In this document: positions 8,084 through 16,048 of the stretch, one piece after another
Layout: every line of letters starts with the position of its first letter
Numbering within the stretch: the stretch's first letter is position 1
DNA from: CAYVQB01 sp964453985
GTDB taxonomy: Bacteria; Babelota; Babeliae; Babelales; UASB340
DNA: 32,362 bases
Assembly (NCBI GenBank): GCA_964453985.1
Contig: CAYVQB010000010.1
Coordinates: 1-32,362, forward strand
Direction of reading: 5' to 3'
Made by a program: the position numbers and the translations under genes
Notes under the pieces: generated by a model
Database searches by the model: none
The model's input: the letters and a program-made list of their open reading frames with translations, nothing else
What the model was told of the DNA's origin: nothing

Positions 8084-9712
8084 ATGAACAATAGTTTCAG
8101 AAATTGCGCGTTCTTATTTACATTTATACTTTTATCATCAGGGTGTAATAGCAAAAAAGCAGAAGAGCCAAAAGTGATACATCAAGCACATTTATCCAAT
8201 GATTGGTACCCACAAAACGCTGAAAATCTAAAAGCACAATTAGGCCAATACTTTGATCTAGCCAAAAAGAACTTTTCTACATCCATAGACCCAAATAGTG
8301 TAAAAATATTGATAGCACCTCATGCAGGAACACACTTTTCAGGACTTTGTGCCGCATCGGTATACCAAACATTAAAAAATAATGATCAAAAGAATAAAAA
8401 GATTAAAAAAGTTGTTATCTTATCACCAACCCATAGCAAATTCTTCCAAGGCCTAGCACTCCCAGACTACAATACCTACCAAACAGCATTAGGTGAAATA
8501 AAAGTTAATACAAAAGATATTCATACACTTGAAAAAAATAACTCGTTTCACATAATGCCTGAAATACATAATAACGAACATGCAGTAGAAATACAGTTGC
8601 CATTCCTGCAAGAATCAATCGAAAATTTTGAAATTGTACCAGTAGTGATAGGCGGACTACAAAGCCAAGAATACGATACAATAAGCAAGAGCTTAAAAGA
8701 AATTATCGATGATTCAACTCTAGTAGTAGTGAGTTCAGATTTCACACACTATGGTAACAACTATAACTATGTACCATTTAACGAGCACACACTAAACGCA
8801 ATAAGATTCATTGATTCAATAGCACTAAGCGCTATAAACAAAAAGTCTTTTGATGACTTCAATAAGGCATTATCAGATACAGGATCTACAATCTGTGGAC
8901 AAAATGCAATCAGAGTAGTTTTAAACTTAATACAAGATGATAAGTTCAAAAACTTAAATCCAAAATTATCTTGTTATTACACATCAGCACAACTAGAACA
9001 AGCAAGAAATAATAAATCAAACGAAATAGACATCAAAAAACTATATGCAAATATACCAGACAAATCTATAAGTAATAGTATCAGCTATATGGGCTTGGCC
9101 TTTACAGATCAGCCTACAAGCTCTATAGAAAAAGATAAACAATTAACACAGTACGAAAAAATGGCACTCCTTGAATCTTGCAAACAAACAATGCAAAATG
9201 CATTTGAACCAGAAGCCAAAAAAATTCCCGAACATATGCTATGGCCAATTTGTGGCTCAGGACTACAGAAAAGCTCTGGTGCCTTTGTAACACTTAACAC
9301 AAAAGACGGCAATCTAAGAGGATGTATCGGTAGAGTTATAACAAACAGCCCATTATTAAAAACAGCACATGACATGTCCCTGGAAGCAGCATTTAAAGAC
9401 TCTCGCTTTGCTCCTGTAAAAAAGAGTGAATTAAAAGACATTATAGTTGATATATCAGTACTTACATTACCAAAAGGAGTAAGCAGCTATAAAGACATAA
9501 CACTAGGGCAAGACGGAATCATATTAAAAAAACAACTCAAAAATAATGGCTGGGCTGGCGCATTATTTTTACCACAAGTACCAAAATCTTTAGGTTGGGA
9601 CTTGCCAACAACATTAGAGCAATTGAGCTTAAAAGCAGGACTTGATAAAGATGCATGGCAACAAGACTGTCAGTTTGAAGTTTTTCATGATTTTGAAATA
9701 AAAGAAAACTAG
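8084..9712 (+). CDS. Lipoprotein fusing MEMO (AmrB) and AMMECR1 (AmrA) domains
   Basis: A 542-residue two-domain protein. Residues 1-21 form a lipoprotein signal ending LLSSGC, so Cys21 is the likely lipidated residue and the protein would sit on a membrane outside the cytoplasm. Residues about 72-340 are a MEMO/AmmeMemoRadiSam protein B domain: APHAG (His80), SPTH (His117), NNEHAVEIQLPF (His166), SSDFTHYG (Asp219, His222) and ICGQNAI (Cys271). The His-His-Cys set corresponds to the metal-binding triad described for MEMO1. Residues about 355-537 are an AMMECR1 domain, with LRGCIG (411-416), DSRFAPV and FLPQVPKSLGWD. In other genomes these domains accompany a radical SAM protein; none is in this window. 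AAAGGAG precedes the ATG. The biochemical role is not known. Confidence 0.9.
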   Translation: MNNSFRNCAFLFTFILLSSGCNSKKAEEPKVIHQAHLSNDWYPQNAENLKAQLGQYFDLAKKNFSTSIDPNSVKILIAPHAGTHFSGLCAASVYQTLKNNDQKNKKIKKVVILSPTHSKFFQGLALPDYNTYQTALGEIKVNTKDIHTLEKNNSFHIMPEIHNNEHAVEIQLPFLQESIENFEIVPVVIGGLQSQEYDTISKSLKEIIDDSTLVVVSSDFTHYGNNYNYVPFNEHTLNAIRFIDSIALSAINKKSFDDFNKALSDTGSTICGQNAIRVVLNLIQDDKFKNLNPKLSCYYTSAQLEQARNNKSNEIDIKKLYANIPDKSISNSISYMGLAFTDQPTSSIEKDKQLTQYEKMALLESCKQTMQNAFEPEAKKIPEHMLWPICGSGLQKSSGAFVTLNTKDGNLRGCIGRVITNSPLLKTAHDMSLEAAFKDSRFAPVKKSELKDIIVDISVLTLPKGVSSYKDITLGQDGIILKKQLKNNGWAGALFLPQVPKSLGWDLPTTLEQLSLKAGLDKDAWQQDCQFEVFHDFEIKEN

Positions 9713-9765
9713 ATTATTGTTTTTATAAGCTAAATAAAGCTATAATTTTGTTTAGGGAATATAAT

Positions 9766-9790
9766 AGCCCGGAGCCAAAAACTCCGGGCT
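9766..9790 (+). other. GC-rich hairpin without U tract
   Basis: A perfect 9-bp stem (AGCCCGGAG at 9766-9774, CTCCGGGCT at 9782-9790) with loop CCAAAAA. It lies between the MEMO-AMMECR1 gene and the secreted protein that begins at 9812. The bases after it are A-rich on this strand, not T-rich, so it is not a textbook terminator. It could be a terminator of unusual type, an mRNA-stabilising 3' end or a leader structure close to the next ribosome-binding site. Confidence 0.7.
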
Positions 9791-9811
9791 AAACTAAAAA
9801 AAGGGGGAATC

Positions 9812-10387
9812 ATGAAAAACAGAACGTTTCTATTTATCTTTATTTTATTCTTTATTCAAAACATATCAGCAACAGTCTATCCAGACTTAAAAGGTGCAAA
9901 ATATGCTAATCTAATGCCACGAGAATTAGATATAAATATAAAGCTGGACGGCCAAACAGATTTTATAAAATATATAGATATAAGTAAGTATAATGAAACA
10001 AACTTCAAAATAATAAATAACGATAGAATAACATTTCGAGCAGAAGAAATCTTGGGATTTCTATCAATTTTTAAAAAACGAAAAGATTATCCCCAACAAT
10101 TTAATATTGATTTCATAGCAAAAGATAACTCTTTTACAATGAAATGCGATATAAAAGTTTTCTCCAAAGAAGAACCTATCTCAATTTATAGATCTAGAAA
10201 AAAATATAATTTTGATTGGTTTTTAGATCCTCTTAAACTAAACTTTAACCAGTTTAAAATGGTAAGTAAAAACAAACTATATTGGGCTGGTAAAATTGAC
10301 AATGTACCAGTAACAATAAACATAGACTTTGGATTCCCAATAGAGTACAACAAAAAAGAGGTATGGAAAAAGAATGAAAAAGTATAA
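9812..10387 (+). CDS. Secreted hypothetical protein
   Basis: A 191-residue protein of unknown family. It starts after an AAAAAAGGGGG purine run and opens with a signal peptide (MKNRTFLFIFILFFIQNISA, cleavage probably after residue 20). The mature part is lysine- and aromatic-rich with alternating polar/hydrophobic stretches suggesting beta structure. No cysteine pairs (one Cys only) or catalytic motif stand out. Its 3' end overlaps the HAD hydrolase start by 14 bases, making it the first gene of a four-gene overlapping set that ends at 12869, so translational coupling is likely. The functional link between an exported protein and the cytoplasmic enzymes downstream is unclear. Confidence 0.7.
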   Translation: MKNRTFLFIFILFFIQNISATVYPDLKGAKYANLMPRELDINIKLDGQTDFIKYIDISKYNETNFKIINNDRITFRAEEILGFLSIFKKRKDYPQQFNIDFIAKDNSFTMKCDIKVFSKEEPISIYRSRKKYNFDWFLDPLKLNFNQFKMVSKNKLYWAGKIDNVPVTINIDFGFPIEYNKKEVWKKNEKV

Positions 10388-10988
10388 AAATATAATCTTT
10401 GATATGGGCGCAGTTCTAGTAAATTGGAACCCAAAAGAATTTGTAAAAGATATCTTTAAAGATCAAAAAGATTTCCATGAAACAAACTGGGTAAAATTAC
10501 TAGGGCTTGAAACAATTATAAAATTAGAAAAAGGCCTTCTAAACTTTAGCCAAGTTATAAATTCAATAAAAGAAGAAGAACTAAAATATAATGTAAAAAA
10601 GTTCTTCAAAGAATTACCTAAATATCTACATCCAATAAAAGATGGTCTTGAAATTTTTAACTCTGTAAAAAAACTCAACTATAAAACATATATACTTTCT
10701 AACTTTGAAGAAGAACTACTCAAAGCTTCCTCCAAGCAACATAACTATAATCAATTTCTTAATAAATTTGATGGAATAGTATTTTCTTGCGACGTAAAAT
10801 CTAGAAAACCTGAACCTAAGATTTATCACACTCTTTTAAATGATTATAATCTAAATGCACAAGAATCTTTTTTTATAGATGACATGCCAGAAAACATTGA
10901 AGGGGCTAAAAAGCTTGGGATAGACGGTGTTGTCTGTAAAAATCATGATATAGTTTTACAAACTTTAAAAGACCTAAAAATTCTATGA
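10374..10988 (+). CDS. HAD-superfamily hydrolase, YihX/haloacid dehalogenase-like
   Basis: A 204-residue cytoplasmic protein with the four HAD motifs: IIFDMGAVLVNW (Asp10 as nucleophile), ILSN (Ser109), RKPEPKIY (Lys145) and FFIDD (Asp169, Asp170), followed by NIEGAKKLGI. In place of the usual DxD of motif I it has DMG, the form seen in YihX-type sugar phosphatases (FDLGNV). This suggests a small phosphatase acting on a sugar phosphate or similar metabolite, but substrate cannot be read from sequence. The helical cap lies between motifs I and II (about residues 20-85). It overlaps the gene before by 14 bases and the next by 4 (ATGA), so it belongs to a coupled operon. Confidence 0.88.
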   Translation: MKKYKNIIFDMGAVLVNWNPKEFVKDIFKDQKDFHETNWVKLLGLETIIKLEKGLLNFSQVINSIKEEELKYNVKKFFKELPKYLHPIKDGLEIFNSVKKLNYKTYILSNFEEELLKASSKQHNYNQFLNKFDGIVFSCDVKSRKPEPKIYHTLLNDYNLNAQESFFIDDMPENIEGAKKLGIDGVVCKNHDIVLQTLKDLKIL

Positions 10989-12187
10989 AGAAATATATAA
11001 TAATTGGAGCGTCTGCTGCTGGTATTGCAGCAGCAGGCAAACTAAGAGATCTTGATAAAGAAGCACAAATTACAGTTATAGCATCACAAAAAAATTTACC
11101 TTATAACAAATGCTTACTTGCTGATTACCTTCTAGGCTCAATACCAAAAGAACGTATATTCTTTAAGCAACAAGACTTCTTTGATAAAAATAATATAAAG
11201 TTAATACTTGCAACTAAAGTCACAAAAATAGACCCTAAAAAAAACAATATAATTACGGATTCAGGACAAGAATTTGATTATGATAAACTTTTCTTGGGCT
11301 TAGGAACTAGACCTTTTGTCCCTCAAATTCCGGGCATTGAAAATATAACTGATATTTTCACTTTTCAAAAACTAAGTGATATACATAAAATCTCTGAATT
11401 TATAAAACAAAACAAAGTTAAATCTGTTGCAATTATAGGGACTGGCCTTACAGGACTTGAGTGTAGTGATACATTATCTTGTATGGGCATTAAAACCTAT
11501 CTTGTTAGCCGGGCATCTCAAGTTATGCCAAAACAAATAGATAAAAGTGGTTCTAAAGTTCTAGAAAATTTAATAACAAAAGCTGGCATAATTTTTGAAA
11601 AAAATAAAAAAATTAAAAAAGCATCTCAAAAGATAAAAGGAAATAAAAAAACTTTTACTCTTGAATTTGAAGATAACACTAGTTTAACCGTAGATATGCT
11701 ATTGTTTGTAACCGGTAACAAAACCAATATAGAAATAGCACAAGAAGCTGGTGTAAAAACTTTAAATAAAAGAATTCTTGTAAACGAATTCATGCAAACA
11801 AATTTAGAAAATATTTACGCAGGCGGCGACATCTGTGTTATAAAAGATATTTTAACTGGGGAACATGTACCAAGTTGCACTTGGCCAGATGCTGCAATGC
11901 AGGCTATGACCGCTGCTTGTAATATGGCAGGACAAAGTAAAAATTACCCAGGAGCTTTGATTACAACAAGCTCAAAAATATTTGATACAACTTTTATTTC
12001 ATGCGGTCCAGTTATAAATCCACCAGATAATTGTAAAATAATAGAAAAATCAAACACTGATTTTTATCATAAATTTATAATAAAAGATAATAAGCTTATT
12101 GGCTTTTTAATGGTAAATAATGTAGATAACGTTGGCAAACTAAAAAACATGATTTTAAAGAAAGAAGATTTCAATGAAAACATTTAG
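10985..12187 (+). CDS. FAD/NAD(P)-dependent pyridine nucleotide-disulfide oxidoreductase family protein
   Basis: A 400-residue two-dinucleotide-binding flavoprotein. The FAD-binding loop IIGASAAG lies at 6-13, the NAD(P) loop IIGTGLTG at 150-157, and the second FAD motif IYAGGDI with Asp282 is followed by WPDAAMQAM. A cysteine at residue 43 (PYNKCLLADYL) occupies the place of the single redox cysteine of CoA-disulfide reductases and NADH oxidases, while the surrounding PYN..LL also resembles NirB/rubredoxin reductase proteins. It could therefore be an NADH oxidase-like or ferredoxin/rubredoxin reductase-like enzyme. It is shorter than CoA-disulfide reductase (about 440), with a brief C-terminal domain. 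It is coupled to the HAD gene by ATGA and overlaps the ankyrin gene by 14 bases. Confidence 0.88.
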   Translation: MKKYIIIGASAAGIAAAGKLRDLDKEAQITVIASQKNLPYNKCLLADYLLGSIPKERIFFKQQDFFDKNNIKLILATKVTKIDPKKNNIITDSGQEFDYDKLFLGLGTRPFVPQIPGIENITDIFTFQKLSDIHKISEFIKQNKVKSVAIIGTGLTGLECSDTLSCMGIKTYLVSRASQVMPKQIDKSGSKVLENLITKAGIIFEKNKKIKKASQKIKGNKKTFTLEFEDNTSLTVDMLLFVTGNKTNIEIAQEAGVKTLNKRILVNEFMQTNLENIYAGGDICVIKDILTGEHVPSCTWPDAAMQAMTAACNMAGQSKNYPGALITTSSKIFDTTFISCGPVINPPDNCKIIEKSNTDFYHKFIIKDNKLIGFLMVNNVDNVGKLKNMILKKEDFNENI

Positions 12188-12869
12188 ATATTTTTTAGCA
12201 ATTATTTTTGGCATAACTTTTTTAAGCAATGCAAAACTATCTTCTATACTTGATGGCAAACCAGAAAACTTTGAACTAATCAACTACGAACGAAAGTTAA
12301 CTGTTCTTAATATGCCTGGCTATATTACAAATCAAATATCTCCAAAAATCCAAATATTTCATCCAGATAATCTATATGTGATATTAGAAAGTCATACACT
12401 AAACCCTTCTGCTGAAGCCACAGAAGAATCCAGAAATATTATTACTAACATCTTGCCACAATTACATGGCAAAACTTTTCAGGTAAAAAAATACACTTTC
12501 TGGTGCAATTTACCTAGCGACAACAACTCTTGGGCTATAAACGAATATAATTTTGATTCTTTAGACACACAGTTTCATTGGGCTGTAAGATTTGGGTTTA
12601 AAGATTTGGCACAAAAATATTTAGAATTATTAAGAGAAAGATGTAATAAAGAATATAAAAATAATCCAACTTATGCACACAACAAACCATTACTAACACA
12701 TGATATAAATGGCTACAATGTTCTACATATAGCATCTTTATGTAGCCCCCAACTAATTCAATGGTTACTAGAAGAGGGTGCAGACCCTAACTCAAGAACC
12801 AGTAGACCATACGGAACAAGCTTTGACGAATTACACGAAGAATTTACACCAATTCAACTGACATTATAA
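12174..12869 (+). CDS. Secreted ankyrin-repeat protein, apparently short at its C-terminus
   Basis: A 231-residue protein with a signal peptide (MKTFRYFLAIIFGITFLSNA, residues 1-20). Residues 131-152 (FHWAVRFGFKDLAQKYL) and 177-206 (GYNVLHIAS, LLEEGADPN) are ankyrin repeats, and FTPIQL at 224-229 looks like the start of another repeat (usually TPLHLA) before the stop. Ankyrin repeats bind proteins, and exported ones are common in intracellular bacteria, so a role at the host interface is plausible but inferred. Abrupt end inside a repeat suggests truncation or loss of further repeats. The start overlaps the oxidoreductase by 14 bases. The hairpin-rich island at 12893-12955 follows directly. 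Confidence 0.75.
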   Translation: MKTFRYFLAIIFGITFLSNAKLSSILDGKPENFELINYERKLTVLNMPGYITNQISPKIQIFHPDNLYVILESHTLNPSAEATEESRNIITNILPQLHGKTFQVKKYTFWCNLPSDNNSWAINEYNFDSLDTQFHWAVRFGFKDLAQKYLELLRERCNKEYKNNPTYAHNKPLLTHDINGYNVLHIASLCSPQLIQWLLEEGADPNSRTSRPYGTSFDELHEEFTPIQLTL

Positions 12870-12892
12870 TAACGTTTTTTATAAGCAATCCT

Positions 12893-12955
12893 ATAAGCTG
12901 TACCCTTGCGGTACAGCGACACTGCGTTAGCCCCCTGCGTGTGCAGGGGTGCAAT
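12893..12955. repeat. GC-rich double-hairpin island (copy 1)
   Basis: Lies between the convergent ankyrin and mraY genes. It has two perfect hairpins: GCTGTACC/GGTACAGC (12897-12904 with 12910-12917, loop CTTGC) and CCCCTGC/GCAGGGG (12932-12938 with 12943-12949, loop GTGT). CGTTAGCCC at 12925 is followed at the same 11-base spacing by TGCGT, as in the island near 25966, and CAATTAAAA closes both. It may act as a bidirectional terminator, but no strong T tract is present. Confidence 0.6.
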
Positions 12956-12970
12956 TAAAAACCTATTCTT

Positions 12971-14035
12971 CTATCTAATCTTAAGCGTCAACAGGGCAAG
13001 CAAAGATAAAATTATAGATATAATCCAAAACCGAACTGTAATCTTGGCCTCCTTCCATCCAAGCAACTCATAGTGATGATGGATGGGGGCCATCTTAAAC
13101 ATACGCTTTCCATAAACCTTATAAGAAAAAACCTGAATAATAACAGAGACAGTCTCCAAAACAAAAATGCCACCTGCAATTGGTAGTAACAATTCTTGTC
13201 TTGTCATAATTGCCGTCAAAGCAAGTCCGGCACCTAAAGCCAAAGAACCAACATCACCCATAAAAATTTGTGCTGGATAAGTGTTGTACCATAAAAATCC
13301 AAGTAAGGCTCCAACTAAAATAGCACCCAAAATGGAAAGTTCTGCGCTTCTTACAAACGGTATATATAAATAATGAGCAAAGTACCGATGACCAGCTAAA
13401 TAGGCGATTGTAGAAAAGGTAGTGAAATTAAACATTAAAGGACCGGCTGCAAGACCATCTAAACCATCAGTTAAGTTTACAGCGTTACTAGCTCCAACAA
13501 TTATAAAAGTTCCCCACGGAATAATAAACCAGCCAAGTTCCGGTGAAAAGTTTTTCATAAACGGTATACACAGGTGTGTATTAGGATTAGCTCCAAAATA
13601 CCAAAAGCACATAGTTAGAAACGCAAACAGTATCTGCGCCAAAAACTTGGTTTTTGCAGATAAACCCTCCTTTTGATGTATCTTTAAATAATCATCAAGA
13701 AACCCAATGAAACCAAAACTTAACAAACAAAATAAAAATACCCATATTTGTATTCTTGAAAGATCGCACCACAATAGAGCATTTATTAGAAATACAAACA
13801 AAATAAACAAACCACCCATAGTAGGCGTGTCATTCTTTAAAAGGTGCGTATCAGGTGTCCACTCCCTAACTTTGGACCTAAAATTCTTCTGGGAGGTCTT
13901 TATAAACCAATTTCCAAACAAAAATGAGAATATAATGGATGAAAGAAGGGCTGCCATAACCCTCACACTGACATAATGAAATATATTAAAAAACTTAACT
14001 TTTGCCTGCAAAACCTGTGCTAAATGATAAAACAT
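12971..14035 (-). CDS. mraY: Phospho-N-acetylmuramoyl-pentapeptide transferase
   Basis: An integral membrane enzyme that joins UDP-MurNAc-pentapeptide to undecaprenyl phosphate, forming lipid I on the cytoplasmic side. The family motifs are all present: NDTPTMGGLF (68-77), GFLDDY with Asp114-Asp115, NAVNLTDGLDGLA with Asp190 and Asp193, FMGDVGSLALG with Asp261, and APIHHHYELLGW with His319-His321. About ten hydrophobic helices fit the known topology, and 354 residues match the usual size (E. coli 360). TAGGAG lies about 8 bases before the ATG. It is not beside other mur or fts genes, so the usual dcw cluster is broken up here. It diverges from mnmG across 126 bases. Confidence 0.97.
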   Translation of the reverse strand: MFYHLAQVLQAKVKFFNIFHYVSVRVMAALLSSIIFSFLFGNWFIKTSQKNFRSKVREWTPDTHLLKNDTPTMGGLFILFVFLINALLWCDLSRIQIWVFLFCLLSFGFIGFLDDYLKIHQKEGLSAKTKFLAQILFAFLTMCFWYFGANPNTHLCIPFMKNFSPELGWFIIPWGTFIIVGASNAVNLTDGLDGLAAGPLMFNFTTFSTIAYLAGHRYFAHYLYIPFVRSAELSILGAILVGALLGFLWYNTYPAQIFMGDVGSLALGAGLALTAIMTRQELLLPIAGGIFVLETVSVIIQVFSYKVYGKRMFKMAPIHHHYELLGWKEAKITVRFWIISIILSLLALLTLKIR

Positions 14036-14076
14036 TAAAAAAAACTCCTAAAAAACAGACAATACACGTTAATCCT

Positions 14077-14105
14077 TTGTTATAAAAAATATTTTATATT
14101 AAAAT
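14077..14105 (+). promoter_or_regulatory. Promoter candidate for mnmG
   Basis: TTGTTA (14077-14082), 17-bp spacer, TAAAAT (14100-14105), about 56 bases before the mnmG start. The intergenic region is extremely A/T-rich, so a chance match is possible. Confidence 0.38.
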
Positions 14106-14161
14106 ATTAATAAGAGTAAACTTATTTTTATACTACTTTTAAACTAAATTTACAAAAAACT

Positions 14162-16048
14162 ATGAGAAATAATTTTGATATTATTGTAGTTGGTGCTGGG
14201 CATGCTGGAACAGAAGCTGCTCACATAGCTGCAAAAATGGGATCCAAAACTCTTTTATTAACGCTTGATACAGACAAAATAGCACTTTGTCCTTGCAATC
14301 CATCTATTGGAGGGCTAGGAAAGGGGCATATTGTCTATGAAGTAAGTGCTCTTGGCGGTATTATGCCAAAGCTATGCTCAAAGACATATCTGCAAGCTAG
14401 AATGCTAAATACAAAAAAAGGTCCTGCTGTTCAAGGCTTAAGATTACAGATTGATAAGTATGCCTATAGCAAAGAAGCTAAACATGAACTTTCTGAACTT
14501 GAAAATTTAACTATCAAAGCTGGTATGGTGACAGATATTATTTATAGCCCAGGGCAAACAATCACAGGCGTAAAAACAAAAGAAGGCCAAGAATATACCA
14601 CAAAAAGCATAATAATAACCTCCGGAACATTCCTAAATGGCGTAACCTTCATAGGTGACCAACAAACAAAAGAAGGACGTAAAGACGAGCAAGCCGTAAC
14701 AGGCTTAACTGAATCTTTAGAAAAAATTCTTGGTACAAAGTTACAAAGATTAAAAACGGGGACACCACCAAGGTTATTAAAATCTAGCGTAAACTTTGAC
14801 GTAATGGAAAAACAAAGCGCAACAAAACTAGATTATCTTTTTGAGTTTAAAAAAGTAGATGTAACAGAAAAAATAGCTTGTTACATCACTCAAACAAATG
14901 AAATCACCCACAAAATTATTCATGACAATCTAGAAAAGTCAGCTCTTTATGGTGGACATATATCAGGCATTGGCCCACGCTACTGCCCATCAATTGAAGA
15001 TAAAATAAAAAGACATCCACAAAGAAATTCTCATCATGTATTTGTTGAACCTGAAGGTGGAGACTTCTCCGAAATTTATCCGGCAGGAATTTCAACATCT
15101 TTGCCTCTGGATATACAAGAAGATTATATAAAAAGTATTAAAGGTTTTGAAAACGCAATAATAACACAACCTGGTTATGCTATTGAATATGATTTTTTGC
15201 AACCTAATAATCTTAACCATACACTTGAATCAAAAGCAGTAAATGGTTTATTTTTCGCTGGCCAAATTAATGGTACAACAGGATACGAAGAAGCAGCAGG
15301 CCAAGGTATTATAGCAGGAATAAATGCACACCTAAAAAACAATAATAAAGAACCATTTATATTAAGCCGTACAGAAAGCTATATAGGATTAATGATAGAT
15401 GACCTTATTACTTTAGGTGTTGATGAACCATATAGAATGTTCACTTCTCGTGCAGAACGAAGATTATTATTAAGACAAGATAATGTTTTCTTGCGTCTTA
15501 TGCCTTATGGTAAAAAACTTGGCACAATTTCTGATGAAACTTATCAAGAATTTTTAAAAGAAAAAGAGATAATAGAAACAAGTGTAAGCTTGGTACAAAC
15601 AAAGAAATATCCAGATCTATTTAAATTATTTCATACAATAGAATTTGATGAAAAAATAAAAGAACAAATAAAAGAACAATTATATAAAATTTTATTATCA
15701 AAAAATATAGATATAAATATTAATAGTATTTCAAGCAGAGTATTGCTATGCATTTATGCTGAGATGAAATACGCTGGTTATTTAGATAAAGAACAAAAAG
15801 AAGTAGAAAAAGCAATTAGATATCAAAATTTAAAGTTGCCCATAAACTTACTTTTTGATAAAGTCTCAGGCTTAAGCGTAGAGATGCAACAAAAATTAAA
15901 CAAATATAAACCGAAAACAATTGCTCAAGCACAACTTATACCAGGCATGACACCTGCTGCAATATCAATTTTAATTTTTCAAACTAGGTTGATGGAGAAA
16001 GATGAAGTCAAAGAATCAGATAAATCTACTAACTGCAATCTTAATTAA
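14162..16048 (+). CDS. mnmG: tRNA U34 carboxymethylaminomethyl-modifying enzyme MnmG (GidA)
   Basis: With MnmE it installs (carboxymethyl)aminomethyl on wobble uridine 34 of several tRNAs, using FAD. The N-terminal FAD loop VVGAGHAGTEAA starts at residue 9; CPCNPSIGGLGKGH (43-56) is a family signature; later come GTPPRL, INGTTGYEEAAGQG and the SRAERRLLLRQDN box. The C-terminal helical domain that contacts MnmE and tRNA is intact (IPGMTPAAISILI near the end). The 628 residues match E. coli (629). No clear ribosome-binding site precedes the ATG at 14162, but the protein aligns from this residue. The last 47 bases overlap the start of the permease gene in another frame. MnmE is not in the window. 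Confidence 0.97.
   Translation: MRNNFDIIVVGAGHAGTEAAHIAAKMGSKTLLLTLDTDKIALCPCNPSIGGLGKGHIVYEVSALGGIMPKLCSKTYLQARMLNTKKGPAVQGLRLQIDKYAYSKEAKHELSELENLTIKAGMVTDIIYSPGQTITGVKTKEGQEYTTKSIIITSGTFLNGVTFIGDQQTKEGRKDEQAVTGLTESLEKILGTKLQRLKTGTPPRLLKSSVNFDVMEKQSATKLDYLFEFKKVDVTEKIACYITQTNEITHKIIHDNLEKSALYGGHISGIGPRYCPSIEDKIKRHPQRNSHHVFVEPEGGDFSEIYPAGISTSLPLDIQEDYIKSIKGFENAIITQPGYAIEYDFLQPNNLNHTLESKAVNGLFFAGQINGTTGYEEAAGQGIIAGINAHLKNNNKEPFILSRTESYIGLMIDDLITLGVDEPYRMFTSRAERRLLLRQDNVFLRLMPYGKKLGTISDETYQEFLKEKEIIETSVSLVQTKKYPDLFKLFHTIEFDEKIKEQIKEQLYKILLSKNIDININSISSRVLLCIYAEMKYAGYLDKEQKEVEKAIRYQNLKLPINLLFDKVSGLSVEMQQKLNKYKPKTIAQAQLIPGMTPAAISILIFQTRLMEKDEVKESDKSTNCNLN

Noticed and set aside
13422..13976. Plus-strand frames inside mraY
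   Set aside because: Shadows of the conserved mraY reading frame on the opposite strand.
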